Assembly (NCBI RefSeq): GCF_015668515.1
Contig: NZ_JADPFO010000001.1
Span: 1,266,823-1,330,822, forward strand
Length of the DNA stretch: 64,000 bases
Reading direction: 5' to 3'
DNA from: Paraclostridium tenue
Lineage (GTDB): Bacteria; Bacillota; Clostridia; Peptostreptococcales; Peptostreptococcaceae
The translations under genes and the position numbers were made by a program. The notes beneath the pieces were generated by a model. That model ran no database searches. It had not been told where the DNA came from and saw only the letters and a list, made by a program, of their open reading frames with translations. This document shows, piece after piece, positions 8,250 to 16,384 of the stretch. How positions within the stretch are numbered: position 1 is the first letter of the stretch; each line of letters begins with the position of its first letter.

Positions 8250-9485
8250 TTATTTTTGAATAGCTTTTATCGGATCTAATTTAGATGCTTTAAATGCTGG
8301 TATCATACCAAATATAACTCCTGTTAATATAGATGTACTTACTGCATATACAAATCCTTTAAAAGATAATATAGCTTTAAATGGTAACTTATTAGATATA
8401 TATCCTACTAAAATAATTCCCACAATTATTCCTAATATTCCTCCTACTATAGTTATAAATGTAGATTCTATTAAAAATTGAGTCATTATATTTCGAGGTT
8501 TTGCACCTATAGCTCTTCTTATACCTATCTCTCTTTGTCTTTCAATAACAGACATATACATTATATTCATTACACCTATTCCTCCAACAAATAAGGATAC
8601 AAGTGTTATAATCTTTACAAATTTATCTATACTTGAAGTCATATTTTCAAGTTCCATATAAGTACTATCCATATCTTCAGTAATGTAACTCCCATCTAAA
8701 TCAGGATGTAATTCTTGTAGTTTCATAGCTACATTATTAGCAACTTCATATGTATCATATCCTGGAGATACCAATATGTCTATACTATAAATTTCGTTAT
8801 TTCCATAATTATACTTATTAACAAGTTTTTCAAATACTTTTTTAGGCATTAATGAAGTTTGATATCCCATATCTCCCATACCATAAATCATATTAATTTG
8901 ATTTGCAGTTTCTTGTGTTTGTTCTTTTAAAACTCCTACAATTTCATATATATCCCCATCAATATTAATTCCATTTCCTACAGCATCTTCTGGATTATCA
9001 AATAATTCTGTCGCATTTTGCATAGTTATTAATATAACTTTTCGTTCATCATCATCATATCCAAAATTTCTTCCATATATTACATCTACTTTTTTATCAC
9101 TTTTATAAGAATTTATATCTATAAAAGTTGATTTTTTATCAACATATGCTTCAAATCCATAAGAACCACTCATTTGAGATTCATCACTAGTAGGCCTAGC
9201 CATCTGAACTCCCTCCATAAAAGAAATTACTTCTATATCTTGTTGAGTAAATGGTTGTAAAAAAATTGAATAGTCCATCATGCCATAATTGGAAGGTTCA
9301 AACCTTATAGTAGTTTTTTTCTTATTAACTTTATCCGTAGATTCTTTCATCTTAGCTTCAAGACCTGCTCCAATTGAAGTAACTAATATTACAGATGTTA
9401 TTCCTATTATTATCCATATCATAGTTACAAAAACACGAAGTTTATGTGCTTTTAAGTTTACCAGTGTATTTTTTATTAAGTTCAT
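8250..9485 (-). CDS. ABC transporter permease, MacB/FtsX type
   Basis: The protein has 411 residues with the MacB layout: one N-terminal membrane helix (about 18-40), a large extracellular MacB_PCD domain (about 45-280), then three helices in the FtsX domain. The segment SVIERQREIGIRRAIGAKPRNI is the coupling region typical of the family, and the end MIPAFKASKLDPIKAI is a standard closing motif. It is the last gene of a fusion protein-ATPase-permease operon. These systems move peptides, antibiotics or lipoproteins out of the membrane by a mechanotransmission cycle. SD GAGGGGGTG precedes ATG 9485. Confidence 0.85.
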   Translation of the reverse strand: MNLIKNTLVNLKAHKLRVFVTMIWIIIGITSVILVTSIGAGLEAKMKESTDKVNKKKTTIRFEPSNYGMMDYSIFLQPFTQQDIEVISFMEGVQMARPTSDESQMSGSYGFEAYVDKKSTFIDINSYKSDKKVDVIYGRNFGYDDDERKVILITMQNATELFDNPEDAVGNGINIDGDIYEIVGVLKEQTQETANQINMIYGMGDMGYQTSLMPKKVFEKLVNKYNYGNNEIYSIDILVSPGYDTYEVANNVAMKLQELHPDLDGSYITEDMDSTYMELENMTSSIDKFVKIITLVSLFVGGIGVMNIMYMSVIERQREIGIRRAIGAKPRNIMTQFLIESTFITIVGGILGIIVGIILVGYISNKLPFKAILSFKGFVYAVSTSILTGVIFGMIPAFKASKLDPIKAIQK

Positions 9486-9487
9486 GG

Positions 9488-10168
9488 CTACACCCCCTCA
9501 ATTATAACACCATCTTTTAACTTTATAAGCTTTGTAGCATATTCTGTTAAATCAGCATCATGAGTAACCATTATTATAGTCTTTCCTTGATTGTTTAACT
9601 TTTTTAATAAGTTCATTATCTCAATACCTGTATCACTATCTAGTGCTCCCGTTGGTTCATCTGCAAATATTATTTGAGGATCATTAACAAGAGCTCTAGC
9701 TATAGCAATACGTTGTTGTTGACCTCCTGATAATTGAAGTGGTCTTTGTTTTGTCTTATCTAAAAGACCTACTAATTCTAAATTTTTTTCAATTCTTTCT
9801 TTTCTTTCTTCTTTAGAGTATTTATTATTATATATCATTGGTAATTCAACATTTTGATATATATTTAATGTTTCAACTAAATTAAATTGTTGAAATACAA
9901 ATCCAATATTAGTATTTCGAAATATTGATCGTTTATTTTCACTTAAATTAGTTACGTCTTCACCCTGAAATAAATAACTTCCTTCATCAAATTTATCTAA
10001 AAATCCCAATATATTTAAAAGAGTAGTCTTTCCACTTCCTGATTTACCCATTATCATTACAAACTCACCTTGTTTTATAGATAAGTTTATAGATTTTAAA
10101 ACATGTAATTTCTCTTTTCCTACTTTATAATATTTTTGAATTCCTTTAAGCTGTATTACATTTTTCAA
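9488..10168 (-). CDS. ABC transporter ATPase, LolD/MacB type
   Basis: About 226 residues. Walker A GKSGSGKTT is at about 41-49, the signature LSGGQQQR near 146-153, Walker B IIFADEPTGALDS near 167-179, and the H-loop in IMVTHDADL. I place the start at TTG 10168, one base after the upstream stop, because GAGGGTG ends 5 bases before it; an earlier TTG at 10189 lies upstream of that site. It is translationally tied to the membrane fusion gene. It powers the permease encoded 2 bp downstream. Confidence 0.87.
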   Translation of the reverse strand: MKNVIQLKGIQKYYKVGKEKLHVLKSINLSIKQGEFVMIMGKSGSGKTTLLNILGFLDKFDEGSYLFQGEDVTNLSENKRSIFRNTNIGFVFQQFNLVETLNIYQNVELPMIYNNKYSKEERKERIEKNLELVGLLDKTKQRPLQLSGGQQQRIAIARALVNDPQIIFADEPTGALDSDTGIEIMNLLKKLNNQGKTIIMVTHDADLTEYATKLIKLKDGVIIEGV

Positions 10169-10169
10169 A

Positions 10170-11246
10170 TTATTCACCCTCGCCTTCAACTGAAGTTTCT
10201 TTGCTTGGATAAATACTTTCTCCTTCTTTTATAGTTTTATCATCTGCATATCTTATTACTTCATCATTTTCTCCTACACCCTCAGTTACTACTGCAAATT
10301 CATCATTAGTTTCTTCTGTTTTTACCTCTTGCTTATATACTATTCCATCTATAACCTTATATAAAAATCTCTTCTCATCTTCTTGAATTAGTGAAGTGTA
10401 TGGAACTTTTATTTTTTTATTAGAAACCTCTATCGTATTTTGAACATGAAATCCATTTTTTACATTTGTTAGATCTTGATTTTCTAAAAAATTTATTTTT
10501 ATATCATAATAAGACATATTTTGATTTCCCATGTTTTCAATTCCACTTTGATTTGTTGAAGGCCTGTCTCCTATAAATGTAATTTTACCTTTAAACTTTT
10601 CTTTTGTTGAATATACTAAAATTTCCATTTCTTGATTTAAACTTAATTTTGATAAATCTTGCTCACTAGCTTGTCCCTTTATATAAAAATCTTCTGATTC
10701 TAAGGTCATAATAGATGGAGTTTGATTTTCTCCCTGTGATTGCTCATTTATATATACTTTACCACTAAATGGAGCATGTACTGTTGAATATGCTTTATCT
10801 TCAAGTTTTTTTAATTGTCTATTTAATTGTTCTATCTCTGATTCAACAGGTTTTTTTAACAATTCATCTTCTATATTCTTTTTTTCATTTTCTTTAACTT
10901 TTATTTGTTCTTTTAAGTCTTCTACTTCTGAAATAGCACTTTTATTTTTACAAGAAAATAAAGCTGACCCTTTTTCTACTTTTTGTCCATCTTCTACTTT
11001 TATCTCATCTAATTCTCCCTTATCTCCATCTATAAAAAAATCTTCCGATTTATTTGGAATAACTTTTCCATTTACAAATATTTTTTCCTTACCTGGTACA
11101 GTGTATATCTCAGGAGTTGCTTCACCTACTTCTCCTCCATCTGAATTTTTACTTTTAAATACGACAAATCCACTTATACAAAGAGCTATTATTACTATTG
11201 ACCCTATAATAGCTTTCTTTTTACCCAATTTTATATTTTTTTTCAA
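10170..11246 (-). CDS. membrane fusion (HlyD/MacA-like) subunit of ABC exporter
   Basis: The protein has 358 residues: an N-terminal anchor (about 12-31), a lipoyl-like half (GELDEIKVEDGQKVEKGSALF), a coiled coil (about 105-150), the second lipoyl half (STVHAPFSGKVYINE) and beta-barrel domains. Gram-positive MacA-like proteins such as YknX work with a MacB-type ATPase and permease in resistance to peptides, for example YknWXYZ against SDP toxin. The order fusion protein, ATPase, permease matches. No YknW-like gene is adjacent. Start is TTG 11246 after GGGGGGA. The exported substrate is unknown. Confidence 0.8.
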   Translation of the reverse strand: MKKNIKLGKKKAIIGSIVIIALCISGFVVFKSKNSDGGEVGEATPEIYTVPGKEKIFVNGKVIPNKSEDFFIDGDKGELDEIKVEDGQKVEKGSALFSCKNKSAISEVEDLKEQIKVKENEKKNIEDELLKKPVESEIEQLNRQLKKLEDKAYSTVHAPFSGKVYINEQSQGENQTPSIMTLESEDFYIKGQASEQDLSKLSLNQEMEILVYSTKEKFKGKITFIGDRPSTNQSGIENMGNQNMSYYDIKINFLENQDLTNVKNGFHVQNTIEVSNKKIKVPYTSLIQEDEKRFLYKVIDGIVYKQEVKTEETNDEFAVVTEGVGENDEVIRYADDKTIKEGESIYPSKETSVEGEGE

Positions 11247-11380
11247 AAAAATCCCCCCATATTGCCTTATTTTGTCTTTTTACAAATTATATTATATATT
11301 AATAGGCATACGTTGTCATCTAATAAAGATTAAAATTTAATTACAACATCTTAACCTTTATTATTCAAGTTTTTCATAAA

Positions 11381-11403
11381 AAAATGAGGGTATCACCCTC
11401 ATT
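11381..11403 (-). terminator. terminator of the DUF898-like gene
   Basis: AATGAGGGT / ACCCTCATT with a 3-base loop and seven T on the minus strand. It overlaps the stop codon. Confidence 0.8.
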
Positions 11404-11704
11404 AATTTTCAAATTCAGTATTTTTAACTCTCCATTTTATTAAGTTTATATATAACCAAAATCCATATATACCAAAAGTTATTATAGTTAATATCCACCA
11501 CTTAATATATTCAAAAAATAGTTCTGTTCCGCTTCCTACAAATTTTAATCTTCTTCCATCTATTATAGTATTATCTATTTCCCAACTGTATTTTAGGCAC
11601 ATAGCCCATGGTGTAGCTATTCCTAGTGTACAAAAACTTATTAATGCTGCTAATATATTAATACCAATTAATCCTAATAAGCTACCTTCAAATCTTGATT
11701 TCAT
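11402..11704 (-). CDS. small DUF898-like membrane protein
   Basis: The protein has 100 residues. Two hydrophobic segments (about 8-33 and 67-88) flank a polar loop, WEIDNTIIDGRRLKFVGSGTELFFEYIKWW. The motif GRRLxFxGxGxELFxxYIxWWxLxxITxGIYxFW is the repeating unit of DUF898 (YjgN-type) proteins, here present once. Function unknown. ATG 11704 follows GGAGG. It is separated from the exporter operon by its own terminator and a promoter-sized gap, so I do not assign it to that system. Confidence 0.65.
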   Translation of the reverse strand: MKSRFEGSLLGLIGINILAALISFCTLGIATPWAMCLKYSWEIDNTIIDGRRLKFVGSGTELFFEYIKWWILTIITFGIYGFWLYINLIKWRVKNTEFEN

Positions 11705-11840
11705 ACTTAATCCTCCATTAATACTTTTTTAATATTATACATATTAATGATTGTAAAGTACATAAACTAAAGTTTAAATTAACCTTAAATTAATCTTAAA
11801 TAATTTTTTATTTTTACTTAATTATATTTTCTTATAAATA

Positions 11841-11882
11841 AAAAAGCTATATAAAACGCATTTGCATTTTATATAGCTTTTT
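11841..11882 (-). terminator. terminator of the hpf gene
   Basis: Perfect 16-bp hairpin (AAAAAGCTATATAAAA arm) with a 10-base loop containing a GCA/TGC extension. T-tract on the minus strand. Confidence 0.85.
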
Positions 11883-11890
11883 TACTTTAA

Positions 11891-12430
11891 TTAGTTCTCT
11901 TCAATTATTCCATATCCTAAACCATTTCTTTTATATACTGTACTTATCTTATCATTTTCTGAATTTCTAAACATATAAAAGTCATGTCCTAAAAGTTCCA
12001 TTTGTAGTATTGCCTCTTCACTACTCATAGGCTTAATTGAAAATTTTTTAACTCTTTTTATTTTGATATCCTTTTCTTCTATATCATTATCAAAATCATA
12101 ATCTTCTATATTTTCAAATCTAATGCTTTGACTATTGTGTTTTCTATTTTTAATTCTAGTTTTATATTTTCTAAGTTGTTTATATAACTTATCATATACA
12201 GTATCTATAGCAGAATATAAATCTTTTTGGCTATCCTCAGCTCTTATTATATGTCCTTTTACTGGTGCTATCGTTACTTCTATCTTTTGGCATTCTCTTT
12301 CAGCACTTATTGTAACTTTAATATCTGTATCTATATTTAGGTACTGTTGCAACTTCTCCATCTTACTTTCTATTTTAGCTTTTATACTTTCTGTAGGTTC
12401 AATGTTTTTGCCAATTACTCTTATGTTCAT
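11891..12430 (-). CDS. hpf: ribosome hibernation promoting factor, long form
   Basis: About 179 residues. The N-terminal S30AE/YfiA domain (MNIRVIGKNIEPTESIKAKI..., about 1-100) binds the 30S decoding region. A charged linker leads to the C-terminal domain (FSIKPMSSEEAILQMELLGHDFYMFRN, about 125-179), which dimerises to make 100S ribosomes in long HPFs. The start ATG 12430 follows AAGGGGG by 8 bases; a longer frame would begin inside that site. Acts in the cytoplasm in stationary phase or stress. Monocistronic with its own terminator. Confidence 0.93.
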   Translation of the reverse strand: MNIRVIGKNIEPTESIKAKIESKMEKLQQYLNIDTDIKVTISAERECQKIEVTIAPVKGHIIRAEDSQKDLYSAIDTVYDKLYKQLRKYKTRIKNRKHNSQSIRFENIEDYDFDNDIEEKDIKIKRVKKFSIKPMSSEEAILQMELLGHDFYMFRNSENDKISTVYKRNGLGYGIIEEN

Positions 12431-12556
12431 AAGTAGTACCCCCTTGTTATAAAACAATTATTAAATACTTAATTTATTTGTTATCTTGTATTTAATTTAA
12501 ATTAATTATATACCTAATAAATCATATTTTCTATTCTATTTTTTATAATTTTTTAG

Positions 12557-12565
12557 TGGTATAAT
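12557..12565 (+). promoter_or_regulatory. extended -10 promoter (TGGTATAAT)
   Basis: TGG followed by a perfect TATAAT, reading rightward into a short stretch ending in a strong terminator at 12607-12651. No plus-strand gene follows, so it may drive a small RNA. The -35 is only T-rich. Confidence 0.4.
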
Positions 12566-12571
12566 AGTAAG

Positions 12572-12655
12572 AGTGGGGTAATTTTATACTTTACTCTAAG
12601 CATAATAAAAAGCTGTATATAATACTTAATAATAGTATTATATACAGCTTTTATA
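12572..12655 (+). ncRNA. candidate small RNA of about 85 nt
   Basis: Starts about 7 bases after an extended -10 and ends at a 19-bp terminator. Between them lies a second hairpin, AGAGTGGGGTA / TACTTTACTCT (12569-12598 area), whose 11 pairs include three G-U pairs; that fits pairing in this RNA strand. No ribosome site or open frame. It lies between hpf and pckA, both on the other strand. Prediction only. Confidence 0.3.
12607..12651. terminator. bidirectional terminator of pckA and of the candidate small RNA
   Basis: Perfect 19-bp inverted repeat (AAAAGCTGTATATAATACT arm) with a 7-base loop, T-rich on both strands. Confidence 0.85.
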
Positions 12656-12664
12656 TTTATTGAA

Positions 12665-14197
12665 TTAATTAGTAGCTGCTATTTCATCCATTACTGAATT
12701 TTCATATTTAGCTATCCATGCTTTTCTTTCTAATTTTAGTATATTAGCTATTTTAGAGTACTCTTCACTAGTGTAATAATTTCTTGGATTATATTTATTT
12801 ATATCTATACCTTCAACCTCTACAGGCACCATATATCCCCATTCATTATCTTTTATCCACTCAATGTTATCTCTTGCTATTTCTTTCATTATAGTAGTAG
12901 ATACTTTTATAGTTAACTTTTCTCCTTCAAAGTTTTCTTTTGCACCAACACTTCCTGTATTTAATATGAAACATTCCATATCAGGATTATTTTGTAGTAT
13001 TTCTTTAAGTTTCATACCTTCTTCTATTTCAGGTCCCATTATAAATGGATTAGTTCCTACGCATCTTTTTGATTGACCAGCTTTAGTTGGGTCTCCAGCC
13101 GAAGTTTCTATGGATTCACCTAACATAAATGCATCTAATGCTTGCTTAGGATCTAGTTTTACTACAGGTGGTACTATATCATTTCTTCTAGTTATAAATA
13201 TTATTTTATTTGCTTTTTCTAAGTCTACAGTATCATCTGTTGTATCTATTTCTTCTCTTAATATAACACCTCTACCATTTGATGTAAGACTTGTATCATA
13301 AAAATCAACTTTTCCATTTTCATCTACTTTTATGTTTTCTAAAGCTGCATTTTCGCTAGTTGCTGCTTTGTATAAAACACTTTGTTGATCAGGGTTTAAC
13401 CCTTCTGTTTTTATATAAAATCCATTTTCAGTACCTACACAGTATCCATTTTCATCCATGAATACAACATCATCTTGTCTTACTATAGCTTTTTCTTCAC
13501 CAGTTAGTTCATGATCATGTATAGTTAAGGTAGTCTTACCTGTTCCACTTAATCCAAACATTATAAATCCTACATCTTTTAGATTATTATTTTTATCATA
13601 AACTCTAAGAACTTTACTACCAGCATGGAATCCTAATCCACCTGCTTGTTTTACTTTATACATAGCCATTCTTAAAAAAGATTTCTTAGATTCTCCAAAG
13701 TAATCACTACCTAGTATAAATGTTACTCCCGACTCTGGGTAAGCAAACATTATTCTTTCTGGCCACTCTGGTACATATATACTTACTAAATCTGGATTTT
13801 CTGCATCAGTTGGATTGAATAATGTATTATTCCACATGTGAGCTATTCTAGCATAATTTTTTGAAATATATAGTCTACAGTTAAATGAAAATTTATCATT
13901 CATTCCCATTTTTCTATCTACTCTTATCATTTCCTTATCTTTTATATATTCAAAAACCTTAGCTGCTATTTCGTCAGCTTTAGCTTTAGTTATTTCCATT
14001 TGATCTACACCTGTTTCTATTTCATCAACTATATAAGTATTTTTAGCACTTCTATTTCTAACTTTACTTACATAGCTAGCACTTTTAAACTCAGTTGTCA
14101 TTTCCATATGATTTGCTAAATCTCTTAACTCTCTTCTCGTAGGATTTGCTATAACCTTACCAAATAATTCATCATTTATATTATTTATATTAAACAT
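12665..14197 (-). CDS. pckA: phosphoenolpyruvate carboxykinase (ATP type), divergent
   Basis: The protein has 510 residues. The nucleotide loop GLSGTGKTT (215-223), the kinase-2 Asp pair in RQDDVVF (242-243), and downstream GVILREEID and KCVGTNPF-like blocks identify an ATP-dependent PEPCK. It interconverts oxaloacetate plus ATP with PEP plus CO2 and ADP, for gluconeogenesis or, in anaerobes, CO2-fixing fermentation. It is somewhat unusual: the segment before the P-loop reads GLGFHAGSKV, where E. coli-type enzymes have the HCSANVG block. Cytosolic, monocistronic. ATG 14197 follows GGAGGGGG. Upstream are two TTAGTATATCAT repeats. Confidence 0.85.
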   Translation of the reverse strand: MFNINNINDELFGKVIANPTRRELRDLANHMEMTTEFKSASYVSKVRNRSAKNTYIVDEIETGVDQMEITKAKADEIAAKVFEYIKDKEMIRVDRKMGMNDKFSFNCRLYISKNYARIAHMWNNTLFNPTDAENPDLVSIYVPEWPERIMFAYPESGVTFILGSDYFGESKKSFLRMAMYKVKQAGGLGFHAGSKVLRVYDKNNNLKDVGFIMFGLSGTGKTTLTIHDHELTGEEKAIVRQDDVVFMDENGYCVGTENGFYIKTEGLNPDQQSVLYKAATSENAALENIKVDENGKVDFYDTSLTSNGRGVILREEIDTTDDTVDLEKANKIIFITRRNDIVPPVVKLDPKQALDAFMLGESIETSAGDPTKAGQSKRCVGTNPFIMGPEIEEGMKLKEILQNNPDMECFILNTGSVGAKENFEGEKLTIKVSTTIMKEIARDNIEWIKDNEWGYMVPVEVEGIDINKYNPRNYYTSEEYSKIANILKLERKAWIAKYENSVMDEIAATN

Positions 14198-14217
14198 AAT
14201 TCCCCCTCCAAGTTTAT

Positions 14218-14251
14218 TTAGTATATCATTTTTGCATTATTAGTATATCAT
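14218..14251. repeat. direct repeat TTAGTATATCAT x2 in the pckA promoter region
   Basis: Exact 12-bp copies at 14218-14229 and 14240-14251, 22 bp apart, just upstream of the pckA ribosome site. Each contains TATACT on the minus strand, so they may be -10 elements or an operator pair. Confidence 0.4.
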
Positions 14252-14331
14252 AATAATTCAAAAAGTCTACTCTTTAAAAAAAAATATTTACATTTTATTC
14301 TACACCTTTTATTTTAAAGTGTAAATAAAAT

Positions 14332-14365
14332 AAAAATAGAGCCTATATTATAGACTCTATTTTTT
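14332..14365. terminator. terminator between the SigV-like operon and pckA
   Basis: AAAAATAGAG / CTCTATTTTT hairpin with a 13-base loop. It closes the sigma/anti-sigma operon. Confidence 0.7.
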
Positions 14366-14423
14366 AATTTAAAGTAGTGTCAAACTTTAAATATATATTT
14401 ACTTAATAATAAACTTTAGTATT

Positions 14424-14519
14424 TTACATATTTAAAGTAGATACTATCATATACATAGTTATAACTAACCCCATCCATCCGATAATTGATAATGCCCTAA
14501 TTAAAACCTTTGAATTCAC
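14424..14519 (-). CDS. 31-residue single-membrane-span peptide at the end of the SigV-like operon
   Basis: GTG start 14519 is preceded by GGGAGGGG at ideal distance, 12 bp after the anti-sigma stop codon. The peptide begins MNSKVLIRALSIIGWMG and continues hydrophobic to ...STLNM, giving one membrane helix with a short basic N-terminus. The strong ribosome site and tight spacing argue that it is translated. Short hydrophobic proteins often modulate a membrane partner; here RsiV is the obvious candidate (inference). No family recognised. Confidence 0.5.
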   Translation of the reverse strand: MNSKVLIRALSIIGWMGLVITMYMIVSTLNM

Positions 14520-14531
14520 AAAATCCCCTCC

Positions 14532-15392
14532 CTAATTCATTAGATGCTTTATAACCTCATTTGGTATAACAAACTCTACTACTCCCATAGACCCTGGTCC
14601 TACCTCATATTTATCAAAACTAATAACAAGCTCTTTATTTTCATTTATATAAAATTGCTGATCTTTTTTTATAGATTTAAAATTAATTTCAGGATCAATT
14701 TCTTCATCTAGCCAATAATATTTATTTTCATCTTTTTTCATTTGATCTTTCATTTGTTGTTTTATATTTTCACTTATAACTTTTATATAATCATCATTTT
14801 TAAATATGCCTTGTAGCGTTAATATAGTTTGATTATGTTTATCTATATTATAGAATTTTCTCTTAGTATCAGATGAACCTTCCGCAGAATAATTATAAAT
14901 AACAAGTGATAATATATCATCATTATCAGTTTGGATCTCATACCAAGACTTAACTTCTTTATTTCCTATTTTACCAACTTCTTTTAATGATTTAATTTCC
15001 TCTAAATATTGGTTATACATCTGTTTACCTTGCGTTTCAAATTCCTTGTTCAATTTATATTCTAACTCTTTATTATCTAATCCATTTATATTAGGAACTT
15101 TTATAGATGCCTCATATCCATTTTCTTTTATTTCATAGTTTGAAAAGTTAATTATTTTTACAACACTTCCTATTACGGGAATTTGTTCTAAGTTTTCTGC
15201 AAATACTGGACTTATATTAACAGCTCCAATTATTAAACATAAAGACGCTGCTGTAATTAACCATTTTTTTTGATTTTGTTTATATGTTTTTTTAGATTCT
15301 ATAGCATCATTTACTACATATTTCAATCTTTCTGGGATAGGAATGTTGTCATATTCCACTTTCAATTCATCAATTTTATTTTTATTTTTCAT
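14532..15392 (-). CDS. rsiV: anti-sigma factor, RsiV-like
   Basis: The protein has 286 residues: a cytoplasmic N-terminus (1-43) that would hold the sigma factor, one membrane helix (about 44-64, WLITAASLCLIIGAVNI), and an extracellular DUF4163/DUF3298 (RsiV-type) domain ending SFDKYEVGPGSMGVVEFVIP. In B. subtilis and C. difficile, RsiV binds lysozyme and is then cut by signal peptidase and RasP, freeing SigV. The gene lies 14 bp downstream of an ECF sigma gene, as expected. The symbol is by analogy; other DUF3298 anti-sigma factors exist. Confidence 0.75.
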   Translation of the reverse strand: MKNKNKIDELKVEYDNIPIPERLKYVVNDAIESKKTYKQNQKKWLITAASLCLIIGAVNISPVFAENLEQIPVIGSVVKIINFSNYEIKENGYEASIKVPNINGLDNKELEYKLNKEFETQGKQMYNQYLEEIKSLKEVGKIGNKEVKSWYEIQTDNDDILSLVIYNYSAEGSSDTKRKFYNIDKHNQTILTLQGIFKNDDYIKVISENIKQQMKDQMKKDENKYYWLDEEIDPEINFKSIKKDQQFYINENKELVISFDKYEVGPGSMGVVEFVIPNEVIKHLMN

Positions 15393-15406
15393 AAATTATA
15401 TTCTCC

Positions 15407-15913
15407 TTAATAATCCTCAGTTTTTATTTTTATCCTAAGCCGTCTTAGTCCCTTATACAATTTTGTTTTTACAGTATTAATGTTTTCTGATAAAACATTA
15501 GCTATATCTTCAATTTTCATATCCTCAAAATACCTTAAAACGATTATAATTCTATAATCTTCAGGTAATATATCTAGTGCTTTCTCAAGGTCTATATCAT
15601 GATATCTATCGTGCACTTCATGTTCATTTATAAATTGTTCTTCAGTCAGACTTATATATTTATAATTTTTTCTTATATAGTCTATAGAACTATTTATTAA
15701 GATTTTATAAAACCATGATTTAACAACTTCTATATCTTTAAGTGAATCTATTTTATAAAGCGCCTTACATATAGCATCATGTACTATATCTAATGCATCA
15801 TCTTCATTTTTTACATAACTATATGCTATTTTATAGAAACTTTCTTGATTATTTACTATATAGTCTTTAACTTTAGCTTCTTTATTTTTTTTATTTGAGC
15901 TCAATAATTTCAT
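15407..15913 (-). CDS. sigV: ECF-type RNA polymerase sigma factor, SigV-like
   Basis: The protein has 168 residues with region 2 (about 24-90, YSYVKNEDDALDIVHDAICKAL...VVKSWFYKILINSSID) and region 4 (about 112-164, LPEDYRIIIVLRYFEDMKIEDIANVLSENINTVKTKLYKGL). The group is assigned from the adjoining RsiV-like anti-sigma, so the regulon likely protects the wall from lysozyme (OatA/Dlt-type responses in relatives). The ribosome site AAAGGAGG is about 14 bases before ATG 15913, longer than usual. An ECF-like promoter lies upstream, suggesting autoregulation. Confidence 0.78.
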   Translation of the reverse strand: MKLLSSNKKNKEAKVKDYIVNNQESFYKIAYSYVKNEDDALDIVHDAICKALYKIDSLKDIEVVKSWFYKILINSSIDYIRKNYKYISLTEEQFINEHEVHDRYHDIDLEKALDILPEDYRIIIVLRYFEDMKIEDIANVLSENINTVKTKLYKGLRRLRIKIKTEDY

Positions 15914-15950
15914 TTAAATGTAGAAGCCTCCTTTCCTCTTCATATATATA

Positions 15951-15978
15951 GACGATTTATCCATATCAAAAAGTTTTA
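15951..15978 (-). promoter_or_regulatory. candidate ECF (SigV-type) autoregulatory promoter
   Basis: On the minus strand TAAAAC (15978-15973) and CGTCTA (15954-15949) are 18 bp apart. They resemble the SigV consensus TGAAAC ... CGTC, with a spacer one or two bases long. It lies just upstream of the sigma gene. Confidence 0.4.
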
Positions 15979-16009
15979 ACTTTTTCATTTTTATAATATT
16001 TTTTTATTT

Positions 16010-16041
16010 TAATACAAAAAGGTATCCTACCATAGGATACC
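16010..16041 (-). terminator. terminator left of the 16042-16351 intergenic region
   Basis: Perfect 9-bp hairpin GGTATCCTA / TAGGATACC with a 3-base loop and T5 on the minus strand. It follows only gene relics. Confidence 0.7.
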
Positions 16042-16087
16042 CTAAAACATATAATTTTCATATTGTTTAAATACTTTTTTCTATAAA

Positions 16088-16141
16088 CTATAATTTTTTC
16101 AAATATCTTAACAAAATCCTATCTGTTTCAATTATTTCCAA
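16088..16141 (-). pseudogene. relic of a GNAT acetyltransferase N-terminus
   Basis: TTG 16141 after AAGGTG reads MEIIETDRILLRYLKKL then a stop. MEIIETxRLxLRxL is the standard opening of RimJ/RimL-type N-acetyltransferases, but nothing of the fold follows before the terminator at 16021. Probably a truncated gene remnant. The match is short. Confidence 0.35.
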
Positions 16142-16351
16142 GGTAATTTTCACCTTATAAAAACTATATACTCTCCTAATTTATAGATATATTTTTAAAT
16201 AACTTAACTCCTTTAGTTTTTATGAATTTCCATAAGATTAAATCAATTATTAAAGTTATGATTGTACTTAGCACATGGATATACTCAAATTAAAATATAT
16301 TTGTTGTATATAACAAATATATTAGGTAGCCAAGGTAATTAATATTTTTAT
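16142..16351. other. AT-rich gap with a possible hydrophobic peptide
   Basis: A minus-strand GTG at 16274 opens 32 codons to 16176 (starts MLSTIITLIIDLILWKFIKT, then basic), toxin-like in composition but without a good ribosome site. A 12-bp inverted repeat (AATATATTTGTT arms) lies nearby at about 16298-16323. Nothing firm. Confidence 0.25.
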
Positions 16352-16381
16352 AAAAAAAAGGAGAGTTCATACTCTCCTTTT
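16352..16381 (-). terminator. terminator of the yjeM-like gene
   Basis: AAAAGGAGAGT / ACTCTCCTTTT with a 4-base loop and eight T on the minus strand. Confidence 0.88.
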
Positions 16382-16384
16382 AAT

